The notes beneath the pieces were generated by a model, which saw nothing but the letters and a program-made list of their open reading frames with translations, was not told where the DNA came from and made no database searches. Position numbers and translations under genes: made by a program. This document shows positions 33,232 to 40,987 of a stretch of DNA of 64,000 bases, one piece after another. The DNA is from Acidaminococcus fermentans (GTDB lineage Bacteria; Bacillota; Negativicutes; Acidaminococcales; Acidaminococcaceae), in contig NZ_VULN01000001.1 of NCBI RefSeq assembly GCF_009696675.1, positions 1 through 64,000 of the forward strand, read 5' to 3'. Position 1 is the stretch's first letter; each line of letters starts with the position of its first letter.

Positions 33232-35697
33232 TTACAAAACTCCTCTGAAATAATGTCCCCGGGTGGTGTGGGGCCGGTTCTCTTCCACTTTGGTGTCCCC
33301 GTCCAGCACGCCCCGGTACAGGGCGGTCAGTTCACCCAGCTCTTCGGCGGTATAGCCCCGGCCATCGATCCGCAGCCGGGCGATCCCGGCCTTTTCCATA
33401 TCCGGCACATTGGCCAGCATGGACAAGGGATGGCCGTTGAGCACGTGCATCCGGCCGAACTGGTCCTGCTTCAGAGGGAACTTTTCCTTCTTCCGGTCTT
33501 CCAGGAATCCCTGCTCTTTGCAGTGGAAGCTGCAGGATCCTTTGTGCAGGTTCCCCAGGAAACTCCCTTCCACACAGTATTCGCTGACCATCATTTCCAG
33601 GGCCCCTTCCGCCAGACACTCAATGGGGAGCGGGCTCTTCTTCACCAGGGCCCCCACCTGCTGGAGGGTCAGTTCCGGAGACAGGGTTACCCCGGCAAAG
33701 CCCTGTTCCTGCCAGAACAGGATGCTCTGGCTGTTGTAGGCGTTCATGTCATAATCCAGCCACAGAGGCAGCCCCAGCTCCTGGGCCATTTCCACCAGCC
33801 CGTTGTTGGCGATCAGGAACCCGTCGGGCTGGAGAGCCGCCCACTGGGCCAGGGCGTTCCGGAAGTACTTCAGCTGGCCTTCGCTGACGATCCGGCTGGT
33901 GGCCGCCATCCACTGTTTCCCCCGGGCCCGGGTCCAGCCGCTGATGGTGCTGTAATCTTCCAGGGTAAGGAGAGGCAGGGTGTAGCTGTCCCCTCCCACC
34001 AGCAGCACATCGGCTCCGGCTTCCAGGGCCACTTTGGCCTTTTCCAGGGTGTCCACCTGGACGCTGAGCTGGCTGTGTTTCCGGGTGCCGTGGTTTTCCC
34101 GCTGCCGGAGCACTTCCCTGTGCCACACAGCCTTTTTCCGGGGAGGCAGGAAGGCGTCCAGCCGCTTCTGGGTCAGTTCTTCCACGGCTGCCCGGCGGGC
34201 TTCGTTGATTTCGCTCATGGGGACCATGACCCCTTCATCCAGGCGGCAGACCAGTTCTCCCAGGGAGAATTCCGTGGTCCCCAGCCGGTCCAGCTGCTTT
34301 TTCACCGCAGCTTCATCCAGGGCATGTTTCCGGGCTTTTTCCACAATGAACCCGGTTTTTGCAGAGCCGGTATTCCCTTCTTCGTCGGTCACTTTCACTT
34401 CCATGGGCTGGCCCAGGCGAGCGGTGACTTCTGCATACAGAGGGATCCGTTTCTTGTGGTCTTCTCCAAAATACTGGGCGGCATACTGCATCAGTTCATT
34501 GTCATAGGTCCGGAACACCCGGTCGTTGAGCCGGATTCCCCGGGGTACGGGAATGGTGACGCTGCTGCCTGCCCGGGCCACCGGCACCTCTTTCCCGTTT
34601 ACGGTCATATGTTCCACGGAGGTGCCCACCCGGCCCCCTACGCTGACCCAGAATTCCAGTCCGTCTCCCAGGTGCAGGTCCCGGTCCAGCTTCAGGGTGC
34701 CGGCGGTATGATCCTTGGCAAGGCTCTGGACCCGGCCCAGGAGCACTCCCCGGTTGTTGGGCCGCCGGTCGCTCATCATGGTCCGTCCAGGCCGGTTCAC
34801 CATATAGGCAGTGGTGAAATCCCGGTTGAAGATCTGTTCGATGTTATCCCGGTCTTCCTGGGGCACTTCATAATGGCCGGCCAGGTAGCTGTCAATGGCC
34901 CGGCGGTAAATGTCCGTCACCACCGCCACATATTCCGGCCGCTTCATCCGGCCTTCGATCTTGAAAGAATGGATCCCCGTTTCGATCAGCTGGGGCAGCA
35001 CATCCAGGGTGTTCAGGTCTTTGGGGGACAGCAGGTAATGGCCGGCATCCACCTTGGCCAGCAGGTCCTTCCCGTCCTTGTTCACCAAAGTGTAGGGCAG
35101 CCGGCAGGGCTGGGCACACCGGCCCCGGTTGCCGCTGCGGCCTCCGATCATGCTGCTCATGAGGCACTGGCCGCTGTAGCACACGCACAGGGCTCCGTGC
35201 ATGAATCCTTCAATCTTGCCCGGGGTGATATTACAGATGGTCTTCAGATCCTTCAGGGAGGTTTCCCGGGCCATCACCGCCTGTTCCATACCATTGTGGT
35301 ATGTAAACAGAGCCCCGGCGGAATTGGTCACCGTCATCTGGGTACTGGCGTGAAGGGGCAGTTCCGGCGCCACCTGCCGGGCCACCCGGATCACCCCCAG
35401 GTCCTGGACGATGATCCCGTCCACCCCGATATTGCTCAAAAAGCACAGGTATTCCCCCAGATCAGGCATTTCCCCGTCATCCACCAGGGTGTTCACCGTT
35501 ACATAGATCTTTACCCGGTGGAGATGGGCGAACCGGATGGCCCGGGTCATTTCCTCCGGTCCGAAGTTTTCCGCATAGGCCCGGGCGCCAAAATGGCTGC
35601 CCCCCAGGTACACCGCGTCGGCACCGGCAAACACAGCCGCTTCCAAAGCTTCCCAGGTGCCTGCCGGGGACAGCAGTTCGATATCTTTTCTTTCCAT
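33232..35697 (-). CDS. U32 family peptidase / RlhA-like protein with DUF3656
   Basis: An 821-residue protein. The N-terminal half is a U32 domain (ELLSPAGTWEALEAAVFAGA, then DAVYLGG) with the conserved LHASTQMTVTN segment. The cysteines in CVCYSGQCLMSS and GRCAQPCR are usual ligands for an iron-sulfur cluster. The C-terminal half carries the DUF3656 extension found in the longer members. The family includes collagenase-like proteins and RlhA, which hydroxylates 23S rRNA; the biochemical role here is not settled. The ATG at 35697 has AAAGGAG upstream. It heads a two-gene unit with mutS2. Confidence 0.85.
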   Translation of the reverse strand: MERKDIELLSPAGTWEALEAAVFAGADAVYLGGSHFGARAYAENFGPEEMTRAIRFAHLHRVKIYVTVNTLVDDGEMPDLGEYLCFLSNIGVDGIIVQDLGVIRVARQVAPELPLHASTQMTVTNSAGALFTYHNGMEQAVMARETSLKDLKTICNITPGKIEGFMHGALCVCYSGQCLMSSMIGGRSGNRGRCAQPCRLPYTLVNKDGKDLLAKVDAGHYLLSPKDLNTLDVLPQLIETGIHSFKIEGRMKRPEYVAVVTDIYRRAIDSYLAGHYEVPQEDRDNIEQIFNRDFTTAYMVNRPGRTMMSDRRPNNRGVLLGRVQSLAKDHTAGTLKLDRDLHLGDGLEFWVSVGGRVGTSVEHMTVNGKEVPVARAGSSVTIPVPRGIRLNDRVFRTYDNELMQYAAQYFGEDHKKRIPLYAEVTARLGQPMEVKVTDEEGNTGSAKTGFIVEKARKHALDEAAVKKQLDRLGTTEFSLGELVCRLDEGVMVPMSEINEARRAAVEELTQKRLDAFLPPRKKAVWHREVLRQRENHGTRKHSQLSVQVDTLEKAKVALEAGADVLLVGGDSYTLPLLTLEDYSTISGWTRARGKQWMAATSRIVSEGQLKYFRNALAQWAALQPDGFLIANNGLVEMAQELGLPLWLDYDMNAYNSQSILFWQEQGFAGVTLSPELTLQQVGALVKKSPLPIECLAEGALEMMVSEYCVEGSFLGNLHKGSCSFHCKEQGFLEDRKKEKFPLKQDQFGRMHVLNGHPLSMLANVPDMEKAGIARLRIDGRGYTAEELGELTALYRGVLDGDTKVEENRPHTTRGHYFRGVL

Positions 35698-35854
35698 TAG
35701 AGACTCCTTTATGATCCAGCAGGGATGATCCCTGAATACGTACAATCCATGACTTTTTATTTTATCATATTCCTCCGGAGATGGCCAGAAGGAGGAGGCT
35801 CCCGGTTCCCTCATGAACAATTAAAAAAAACTCTGTGAAAAGTGCAGAAATCTG

Positions 35855-35882
35855 TTGTATTTTTTTACAGTCCGTATATACT
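35855..35882 (+). promoter_or_regulatory. Promoter candidate for the EAL gene
   Basis: TTGTAT (35,855-35,860), 16 bases, TATACT (35,877-35,882), about 100 bases before the start codon. Confidence 0.45.
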
Positions 35883-35986
35883 TATAAAAGTGTTTTGCGC
35901 GCAGGGACAGGATTCTTCCGGATTGCTCCGTTAGCGGGGAGCCTGGACGGTCCTGTCCGGTGAGAAAATAAGAAAAGAGGTGCCTC

Positions 35987-37651
35987 ATGGCTCCAGATAC
36001 CCGTGCTTCCCAATTCCATACCCCGGACCGGACCGCTCTCCAGGAGTACGTCTGCGCCCATTTAGATGAAGCCATTGCCAAAGGCTGGATCCGACTGTAT
36101 TTCCAGCCCATTGTTCGGAGCCTGTCCTATACCCTCTGCGGTTTCGAAGCCCTGGCCCGTTGGCAGGACCCGGTCCACGGGCTGATTTCCCCGGGCATCT
36201 TCATCCCTGCCCTGGAAAAATCCGGCACCATCCACAAGCTGGACCTGTGCATGGTGGACCAGATCTGCGCCCATTACCATCCCCGGGCTGATGAAGGCAT
36301 GGCCATGGTGCCGGTTTCCTTCAACCTGTCCCGGCTGGACTTTTTTGCCTGCAATTTATTTGAAGAGATCAACGGCCGGGTGGACCGGGCCGGCATCCCT
36401 CACAGCCAGCTGGCTCTGGAAATCACCGAAAGCGTCTTTGTCCAGGACATGAGCTCCATTGCCCCGGTGCTGGACCAGTTCCGGTCCGCCGGTTACGAGA
36501 TCTGGATGGACGACTTTGGCAGCGGCTTTTCTTCTTTGAACGTACTGAAAGACTATGGTTTCGACACCATCAAGCTGGACATGGCCTTTCTGGACAGTTT
36601 CACTGACCGGGCCCGGACCGTGGTGAAAAATGTGGTCCGGATGGCCAAAGAGCTGGACATCTTTACCCTGGCGGAAGGAGTAGAGACCCCTGACCATGCG
36701 GAATTCCTCCGTTCCATCGGCTGCGACCGGCTCCAGGGATTCCTGTTCAGCCGTCCCCTGGAAGTGGTGGATTCCCGCTGGGTGGCAGAAAAAGTGGGGC
36801 TGTTCCACGAAACAGACGCCATGCGCCGGTATTTCGATGAGGCAGACCGGGTGAATCTGATCACCGACAGTCCCCTGGCCCTGGTGGAATTTAAAAAAGA
36901 TCAGGCTGACAGCCACCAGTTCCAATTCTTCTTTTCCAACAGCGCCTATCAGAAGGTGACCCGGTCCATGGGCTTCCCCAATCCGGAAGCCGTGGCTGCA
37001 GACATGAGCCGGCCGGACAGCTTTTTGTGGAAGACCCTGGCCCCCTGCATCCAACAGGTAGCGGAACCGGGCCAGAAAGGGTCCGTCACCTTCCAGAGTC
37101 AGAGACAGTTCTTCTGGCTCCAGATACACCTGATTGCCCAGGCCAATGACTATTACCTGTACAAATGCCGGCTCCAGAACATCACTACCACCATGGACCG
37201 GCTCCAGGCAAACAAACTCCAGGGACTCCAGGACCGGGTCTATGAACTGTACAACACAGTGACCCTGCTGGATATGGACAAAAAAGAGGCCCGTCCCCTG
37301 GCCTTCTGGTACAAAAACTCCCCCTTCCAGCCAGGGAGGACCTTCGACAGCCCCAAAGCCTGGGACTACTACATCAGCAATTTCATCCATCCAGACGACC
37401 AGGACCGGTTCCGGGAATTCAGCAACGTGAACACCCTGGAAAAGCGGTGCGACCCCAAAGATGGAATCCTGGCGGACTACTTCCGGTCCCGGATGCCCAA
37501 TGGGATCTACCAGTGGAACATGCACGGGATGATCCTGCTGCCGGAAAGATTCGGCCGCAAAGCCCTCCACGTGGCCCGGATCTGCCGCTACGGAGATGCC
37601 GCCACCGCCCGCCAGCTGATACGGGTGTATGAGGAGTATTTTGGGAAATGA
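35987..37651 (+). CDS. EAL-domain cyclic-di-GMP phosphodiesterase
   Basis: A 554-residue cytosolic protein. The EAL domain (about residues 20-265) keeps the residues expected for hydrolysis of c-di-GMP: E54 in EALAR, N113, E145 in EITES, D175-D176 in MDDFG, K196, E230 and Q250 in QGFLF. It should therefore be an active enzyme. The remaining 290 residues contain no GGDEF motif. They look like two PAS-like sensing modules (around SPLALVEFKKDQADSHQFQFFFSNSAYQK and the FIHPDDQDRF segment typical of PAS folds). Placement of the EAL domain before the sensors is unusual. No membrane segment is present. The ATG has AAAGAGGTG upstream. It stands alone between divergent and convergent minus-strand genes. 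Confidence 0.9.
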   Translation: MAPDTRASQFHTPDRTALQEYVCAHLDEAIAKGWIRLYFQPIVRSLSYTLCGFEALARWQDPVHGLISPGIFIPALEKSGTIHKLDLCMVDQICAHYHPRADEGMAMVPVSFNLSRLDFFACNLFEEINGRVDRAGIPHSQLALEITESVFVQDMSSIAPVLDQFRSAGYEIWMDDFGSGFSSLNVLKDYGFDTIKLDMAFLDSFTDRARTVVKNVVRMAKELDIFTLAEGVETPDHAEFLRSIGCDRLQGFLFSRPLEVVDSRWVAEKVGLFHETDAMRRYFDEADRVNLITDSPLALVEFKKDQADSHQFQFFFSNSAYQKVTRSMGFPNPEAVAADMSRPDSFLWKTLAPCIQQVAEPGQKGSVTFQSQRQFFWLQIHLIAQANDYYLYKCRLQNITTTMDRLQANKLQGLQDRVYELYNTVTLLDMDKKEARPLAFWYKNSPFQPGRTFDSPKAWDYYISNFIHPDDQDRFREFSNVNTLEKRCDPKDGILADYFRSRMPNGIYQWNMHGMILLPERFGRKALHVARICRYGDAATARQLIRVYEEYFGK

Positions 37652-37657
37652 AAAAAA

Positions 37658-37696
37658 AGGGCTGTTGCACGTGAAAAATATGCGTGCAACAGCTTC
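37658..37696 (-). terminator. Terminator of the chagasin-like gene
   Basis: The stem GCTGTTGCACG/CGTGCAACAGC is followed by eight T on the minus strand. It also closes off the EAL gene. Confidence 0.7.
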
Positions 37697-37697
37697 G

Positions 37698-38558
37698 TTA
37701 CCTTACCCTGAACCGAAACACCCGCTCCCTTAAGGGGGCGGTCATTTTTTTTGCGTAGACCGCTTTGATCTGGTAGTCACCGGGCTGGCTGAAACCGGCG
37801 AACAGGATGGTCACCCCGGGAGAGCCTGCCTGGCCGGTGGGGTTCAGCAGAGGCAGGGTAAAGGAATGGCCCAGGTTTACAAACCCTGGCTGGGCGCTCT
37901 GGTCCACCATCACCCACTGGTTGCCGCTGGTGGGGTTGGCATCCATGTACAGGGCCACCAGTTCACCGGGCTTCAGGTCCAGAGTCATGTCTTCCCCATT
38001 GCTGTCCAGTTTGTAGCTGGTAAGCAGCCGGGCCCCTTCCGCCACGTTGATGGCCTTCAGCAGTTTCGTATAAGGGATGGTGGTGTCCAAGGGCCCTTCC
38101 GGCTGGGAAGCCACCCGGATCCCCTCTTCGGCGAACACGTAATTTTTCCCCTGGATATACTGGGCATATTCCGTGGAATTGGTATACAGCAGATCCTGGT
38201 CTTCCAGGACCTTCCCCCCGGTTACGTCCAGGTTCATGCCGGCATACACCGTCCGGTCCCCTTCCGCCTTCAGGATGATGCTGAACAGGGTAGGCCGGTT
38301 CATGGTCACTTCATAAGAAAGCACCGCCTTGCCCCCGGCTTTTTTCCCCAGGGCATTGGCCTTTTCCTTGATCAGGTGGTTCAGGTTGGCCTGGAGATTG
38401 GCCTCCTTCAGCCCGTCCACAAAGGGCACCTGGCCTGCCGCCTTCCCGTCCGAATAATCCTGCCGGAGCAGAGTGGTATGGCCAAAAGCAAAAGCGGACA
38501 GAGGCAGAGCCAGAGAAAGCCCCAGAGCCAGCGCCGCCGCAGATTTTTTCAGATGCAT
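37698..38558 (-). CDS. Secreted protein with chagasin-like (I42) C-terminal domain
   Basis: A 286-residue exported protein. The signal peptide is AAALALGLSLALPLSAFA. The first 150 mature residues resemble the DUF3298/RsiV-type fold (VDGLKEANLQANLNHLIKE; GKVLEDQDLLY). The last 90 residues carry the motifs of chagasin-type cysteine-protease inhibitors: NPTSGNQW (for NPTTGY.W), GQAGSPGVTILFAG (for the G.GG..F loop) and a C-terminal RERVFRF. Such inhibitors block papain-like proteases, so the protein may protect against host or neighbouring proteases. The motif match is from memory and not perfect. The start has GGAGGAATAT upstream. Confidence 0.65.
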   Translation of the reverse strand: MHLKKSAAALALGLSLALPLSAFAFGHTTLLRQDYSDGKAAGQVPFVDGLKEANLQANLNHLIKEKANALGKKAGGKAVLSYEVTMNRPTLFSIILKAEGDRTVYAGMNLDVTGGKVLEDQDLLYTNSTEYAQYIQGKNYVFAEEGIRVASQPEGPLDTTIPYTKLLKAINVAEGARLLTSYKLDSNGEDMTLDLKPGELVALYMDANPTSGNQWVMVDQSAQPGFVNLGHSFTLPLLNPTGQAGSPGVTILFAGFSQPGDYQIKAVYAKKMTAPLRERVFRFRVR

Positions 38559-38639
38559 GGATATTCCTCCTTCGTATCACTTCCCTTCTATTCTACACGA
38601 TAAAAGAAGGAAGAAACATGAAATTTGTGAAAAAAAGGG

Positions 38640-39085
38640 GGCTATGTATCTATCAACAAATTCTCAGCGAACCCTTCATCGCCGTATAGTTATTCAGAAA
38701 TGGGGTCAAAAATTTTTTATCGCTGCTTTGAGGTCGACGACGCAGGGGGTTTCGCCGCAGGCAAACCCGTCCCGGCCTCCCAGAGGGGAAAAACTTCTAT
38801 ACCCATACACCCGCGAGGACTCTCCGCCGGGAGGGCAGACCCGTTCGTCCCTGGCGGGAGGCTCACAGCCTATCGCCTTGCCCTGACGGTCAAAGGCAGC
38901 GGCTACGGACCAGGAAGCCGGACCCTATCGCCCGCGTGCTCCACCCCAGGAGCGACAACACCCGATGTTGTCCCGCCGACTCCTCCTGGGCCTGCCCTCC
39001 CGGCTCCAGGAGAATCGATGTATACTCGTACAAAGTACCAGCAAGGCCGGAGGCCAAGTCCGCCCTGCAGGGGCGGACTTTTTGT
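38640..39085. ncRNA. Candidate structured non-coding RNA, family not recognised
   Basis: This gene-free stretch of about 450 bases is dense in nested inverted repeats, written on the minus strand. They are CTCCTGG...CCAGGAG around 38,980-39,010, GACAACA-TCGGG-TGTTGTC near 38,960, AGGCT-GTG-AGCCT inside GGCG...CGCC near 38,865, and GGGTTTGCC...GAAACCC near 38,750. A hairpin with plus-strand T run (AAGTCCGCCC/GGGCGGACTT, 39,055-39,085) closes it. GC content falls sharply at the 38,640-38,720 end. The open frames here look like shadows, with no ribosome binding site. I compared it by memory with RNase P, tmRNA, SRP and 6S RNA and found no match. The strand is undecided. Confidence 0.4.
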
Positions 39086-39117
39086 TGGTGAAATCCACTG
39101 TGTACCCCCGACTCCTT

Positions 39118-39245
39118 CCCTGGGCGTCAGAGTGGGTCAGATGCGCGAAAGCGGAAATTTTTGAATGGGGCATAGTACATAGTGGTACATGCCCCTTTCA
39201 AAAATTCCCGCTGACAAAGCAGATGGCCCGCTATGGCGCCCAGGG
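39118..39245. repeat. 128-nt covarying hairpin element, copy 1
   Basis: The closing stem of 12 pairs is CCCTGGGCGTCA with TGGCGCCCAGGG, including one G-U. A second stem of about 7 pairs follows. The internal loop has AGATGCGCGAAAGC on one side and GCTGACAAAGCAGATGG on the other. A third stem of 21 out of 23 pairs is capped by CATAGTAC-ATAGTG-GTACATG. It lies 26 bases beyond the hicB stop. The flanks GGTGAAATCC (left) and GGTTATGCGATAGCC (right) are shared with copy 2. Confidence 0.85.
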
Positions 39246-39271
39246 GGTTATGCGATAGCCCCTACCACCCG

Positions 39272-39688
39272 TTAGCCCCCCATCCCCATCTCCTTCATCA
39301 ATGCCCTCTGCAGCACATTGGAAAAATTAATGTTCCGCTTCTGAGCCAGGGTGTCCAGCCACCGGGGGATGGAGAGGGTTTTCTTTACCGCCCTGGTATC
39401 ATTCCGTTTCCGGTAAGCCAGAGTATCCACCGGAATCAGGGTAAGGCAGGACGCGGAGGGAACTTTCAGGGATTCCAGTTTCGGGGGTAATGGGATTTCT
39501 TCCCTGGCATCCTCGGCTTCCACCATTCGGAGATTCAATATATCTTCTGCCATTTCCAGGGCTTCCTCCATGGTGGAACCGAAGGTGTAACAGGCTTCCA
39601 GTCCCGGAAAATCAACGCTGTAAAAGCCTTCCGGAAATCCCTCTTCCGGTGGCTGATGGGTCACAATTGCAGGATATCGTCTTTTCAT
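39272..39688 (-). CDS. hicB: HicB family antitoxin
   Basis: A 138-residue antitoxin. The N-terminal half has the HicB partial RNase-H-like fold: YPAIVTHQPPEEGFPEGFYS, then VDFPGLEACYTFGSTMEEAL with the usual PG...C..G.T..EA pattern. The C-terminal half looks like a short DNA-binding motif (KTLSIPRWLDTLAQKRNINF). It should bind HicA and, through the C-terminus, the operator in the hicA promoter. The ATG at 39688 has AGGAGG seven bases upstream. It follows hicA by 13 bases. Confidence 0.9.
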   Translation of the reverse strand: MKRRYPAIVTHQPPEEGFPEGFYSVDFPGLEACYTFGSTMEEALEMAEDILNLRMVEAEDAREEIPLPPKLESLKVPSASCLTLIPVDTLAYRKRNDTRAVKKTLSIPRWLDTLAQKRNINFSNVLQRALMKEMGMGG

Positions 39689-39701
39689 GAGAACCTCCTG
39701 G

Positions 39702-39890
39702 TCAGTCAAGATCGATGCCGGCATCTTTCAGGATCCGCAGGGCAGTGCCTGCGGGAATTTCCCTGGCATGCCGGCTGACAGGGATTTTCCTGCCTGTCAG
39801 AGGACTGTAATACAGGCTGTGCCTGCCTCCTTCCCGGATCAGGTACACCCCATGCCGTTTCAAGATTTTCAAAAGCTCAGCCGTACGCAA
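39702..39890 (-). CDS. hicA: HicA family mRNA-interferase toxin
   Basis: A 62-residue toxin with the double-stranded-RNA-binding-like HicA fold. HicA cleaves mRNA independently of the ribosome. The catalytic histidine is H24 in REGGRHSLYYSP, and the conserved end VSRHAREIPAGTALRILKDAGI is complete. The start codon is TTG (39,888-39,890), with AGAGGTG seven bases upstream; an ATG start does not exist in frame. The weak start may keep toxin levels low. The toxin gene precedes the antitoxin gene, as is normal for hicAB. Confidence 0.9.
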   Translation of the reverse strand: MRTAELLKILKRHGVYLIREGGRHSLYYSPLTGRKIPVSRHAREIPAGTALRILKDAGIDLD

Positions 39891-39905
39891 GTCTTCACCT
39901 CTTTT

Positions 39906-39934
39906 ATTTTAACACGTAATATTACGTATGTAAA
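39906..39934 (-). promoter_or_regulatory. hicAB promoter with embedded operator
   Basis: On the minus strand, TTTACA (39,929-39,934), 17 bases, TAAAAT (39,906-39,911). The spacer contains the perfect 14-base palindrome ACGTAATATTACGT (39,914-39,927), an obvious candidate site for HicB repression. Confidence 0.75.
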
Positions 39935-39994
39935 TCATGGATACACGGACATCCGATCAAATGTGTTGGTGAAATCCGTCCGTCAGATTCCAGG

Positions 39995-40122
39995 CCAGGT
40001 GCGGGAGATGTGCCCAGATACGCGAAAGCGGGAAATTTGGTTCGTGGCATAGTACAAGGACGTACATGCCGCGGGCCAAATTTCCCGCTGACAAAGTAGA
40101 TGGGTGCATATCCCGCACCTGG
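39995..40122. repeat. 128-nt covarying hairpin element, copy 2
   Basis: The closing stem is perfect, 12 pairs: CCAGGTGCGGGA with TCCCGCACCTGG. The second stem is ATGTGCCCA with TGGGTGCAT. The internal loop has GATACGCGAAAGC and GCTGACAAAGTAGATGG. The third stem is GCGGGAAATTTGG with CCAAATTTCCCGC, then GGCAT/ATGCC, with the cap AGTAC-AAGGAC-GTACA. It lies about 60 bases upstream of the hicA promoter, in the same orientation as copy 1. Confidence 0.9.
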
Positions 40123-40123
40123 G

Positions 40124-40987
40124 TTATGCGATAGCCTTTGTGCGGAAAGCCCCCACCACCCCCTCGCTCTTCACAAACTCCGCCCCCTTTTTCACCACGA
40201 TGGGCCCCCGGCAAGCCAGGATCCCGGTTACGTGGGAGCCTGGTTCCAGGGTCAGGGTTCCGGTGGCGTAAAGGTAGGCATCTTCCAGGCGGGCGCCTTT
40301 TTCCACGGTAATATCCCCGTTGGCCAGGAACCGGAAATCCCCCTTGCAGCGGAAGCCCTGACGGAACCGGATGCTCCCCCGGTTCACCAGCACCCCGCTG
40401 CCCTGGAGCAGCACTGTCCGGCCTGTTTTTTCCGGCCACTGGAGGGTTTCCCGGCCATAGCAGAACACTTTTTCCACCGGGGCTTCCATCCGCCGGGAAT
40501 CAGGCAGGGACCAGGCAGGCTTCCGCCCGAACAGGGACCAGTCCACAAACAGCTTCCCCTCCTTCCGTCCCTCCGCCCAGATGCCGGTTTCTGGAAAGAT
40601 CTCCCCAGGCTCTGTACCGGGCATCCGGATTTCATACCGCCGGCCTTTCATCAGTTCTTCTCCGGTTTCCCGGTGGAGCCGGAGGACTTCTTCCCGGATC
40701 CGGCCCTCCTGGATGGTTTCCAGGGAAGCATAGACCAGCGGTCCCTCCGGCTGGAACCGGACCGGTTCCAGCTGCCGCTTTTCTCCCGGTGCCAGGAAGG
40801 GCTCTCCCTCCCGGATCCCGCACAGGCTCCGGAACAGGACAGCGTCCTGCCGGGCCTCCCGCTTCAGCTGCCAGTCCTTCAGAGCCTGGCGGGTCACCCC
40901 CAGAAGCCCGGCCCACACCGTGCCCAGGAGCCCCAACCCCACCAGCAGCACCAGGCTGATCATCCCGGGAGATTTCTTACCGGCCAT
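40124..40987 (-). CDS. Pilus-operon protein with bactofilin-like C-terminus
   Basis: A 287-residue protein, last gene of the pilin operon. One N-terminal membrane segment (MISLVLLVGLGLLGTVWAGLL) is preceded by lysines, like the minor pilins of PilX type. The C-terminal 80 residues are a chain of short beta repeats (GDFRFLANGDITVEKGARLE, GTLTLEPGSHVTGILACRG), as in bactofilins and other beta-solenoid proteins. The start has AGGAGG and overlaps the preceding gene by 11 bases. The last codons and the TAA are formed by the conserved flank of the adjacent 128-nt element (GGCTATCGCATAA), so the original end of the gene may have been replaced. Confidence 0.6.
   Translation of the reverse strand: MAGKKSPGMISLVLLVGLGLLGTVWAGLLGVTRQALKDWQLKREARQDAVLFRSLCGIREGEPFLAPGEKRQLEPVRFQPEGPLVYASLETIQEGRIREEVLRLHRETGEELMKGRRYEIRMPGTEPGEIFPETGIWAEGRKEGKLFVDWSLFGRKPAWSLPDSRRMEAPVEKVFCYGRETLQWPEKTGRTVLLQGSGVLVNRGSIRFRQGFRCKGDFRFLANGDITVEKGARLEDAYLYATGTLTLEPGSHVTGILACRGPIVVKKGAEFVKSEGVVGAFRTKAIA

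Noticed and set aside
38640-39085. RNase P RNA, tmRNA, SRP RNA or 6S RNA in the folded region
   Set aside because: The conserved cores I looked for (GAGGAAAGTCC, the tmRNA ends, the SRP domain IV loop) are absent on both strands.
38925-39173. Small open frames over the hairpin elements and the folded region (also near 58,813-59,054)
   Set aside because: They follow the repeat sequence in all frames, have no ribosome binding site and change frame between copies, while base pairing is what is conserved.
39061-40140. The 128-nt elements as integron attC sites around a toxin-antitoxin cassette
   Set aside because: Length, folding and the TA cargo are tempting, but the terminal RYYYAAC and GTTRRRY boxes are not at the ends, the stems are perfect rather than bulged, and no integrase is in view.
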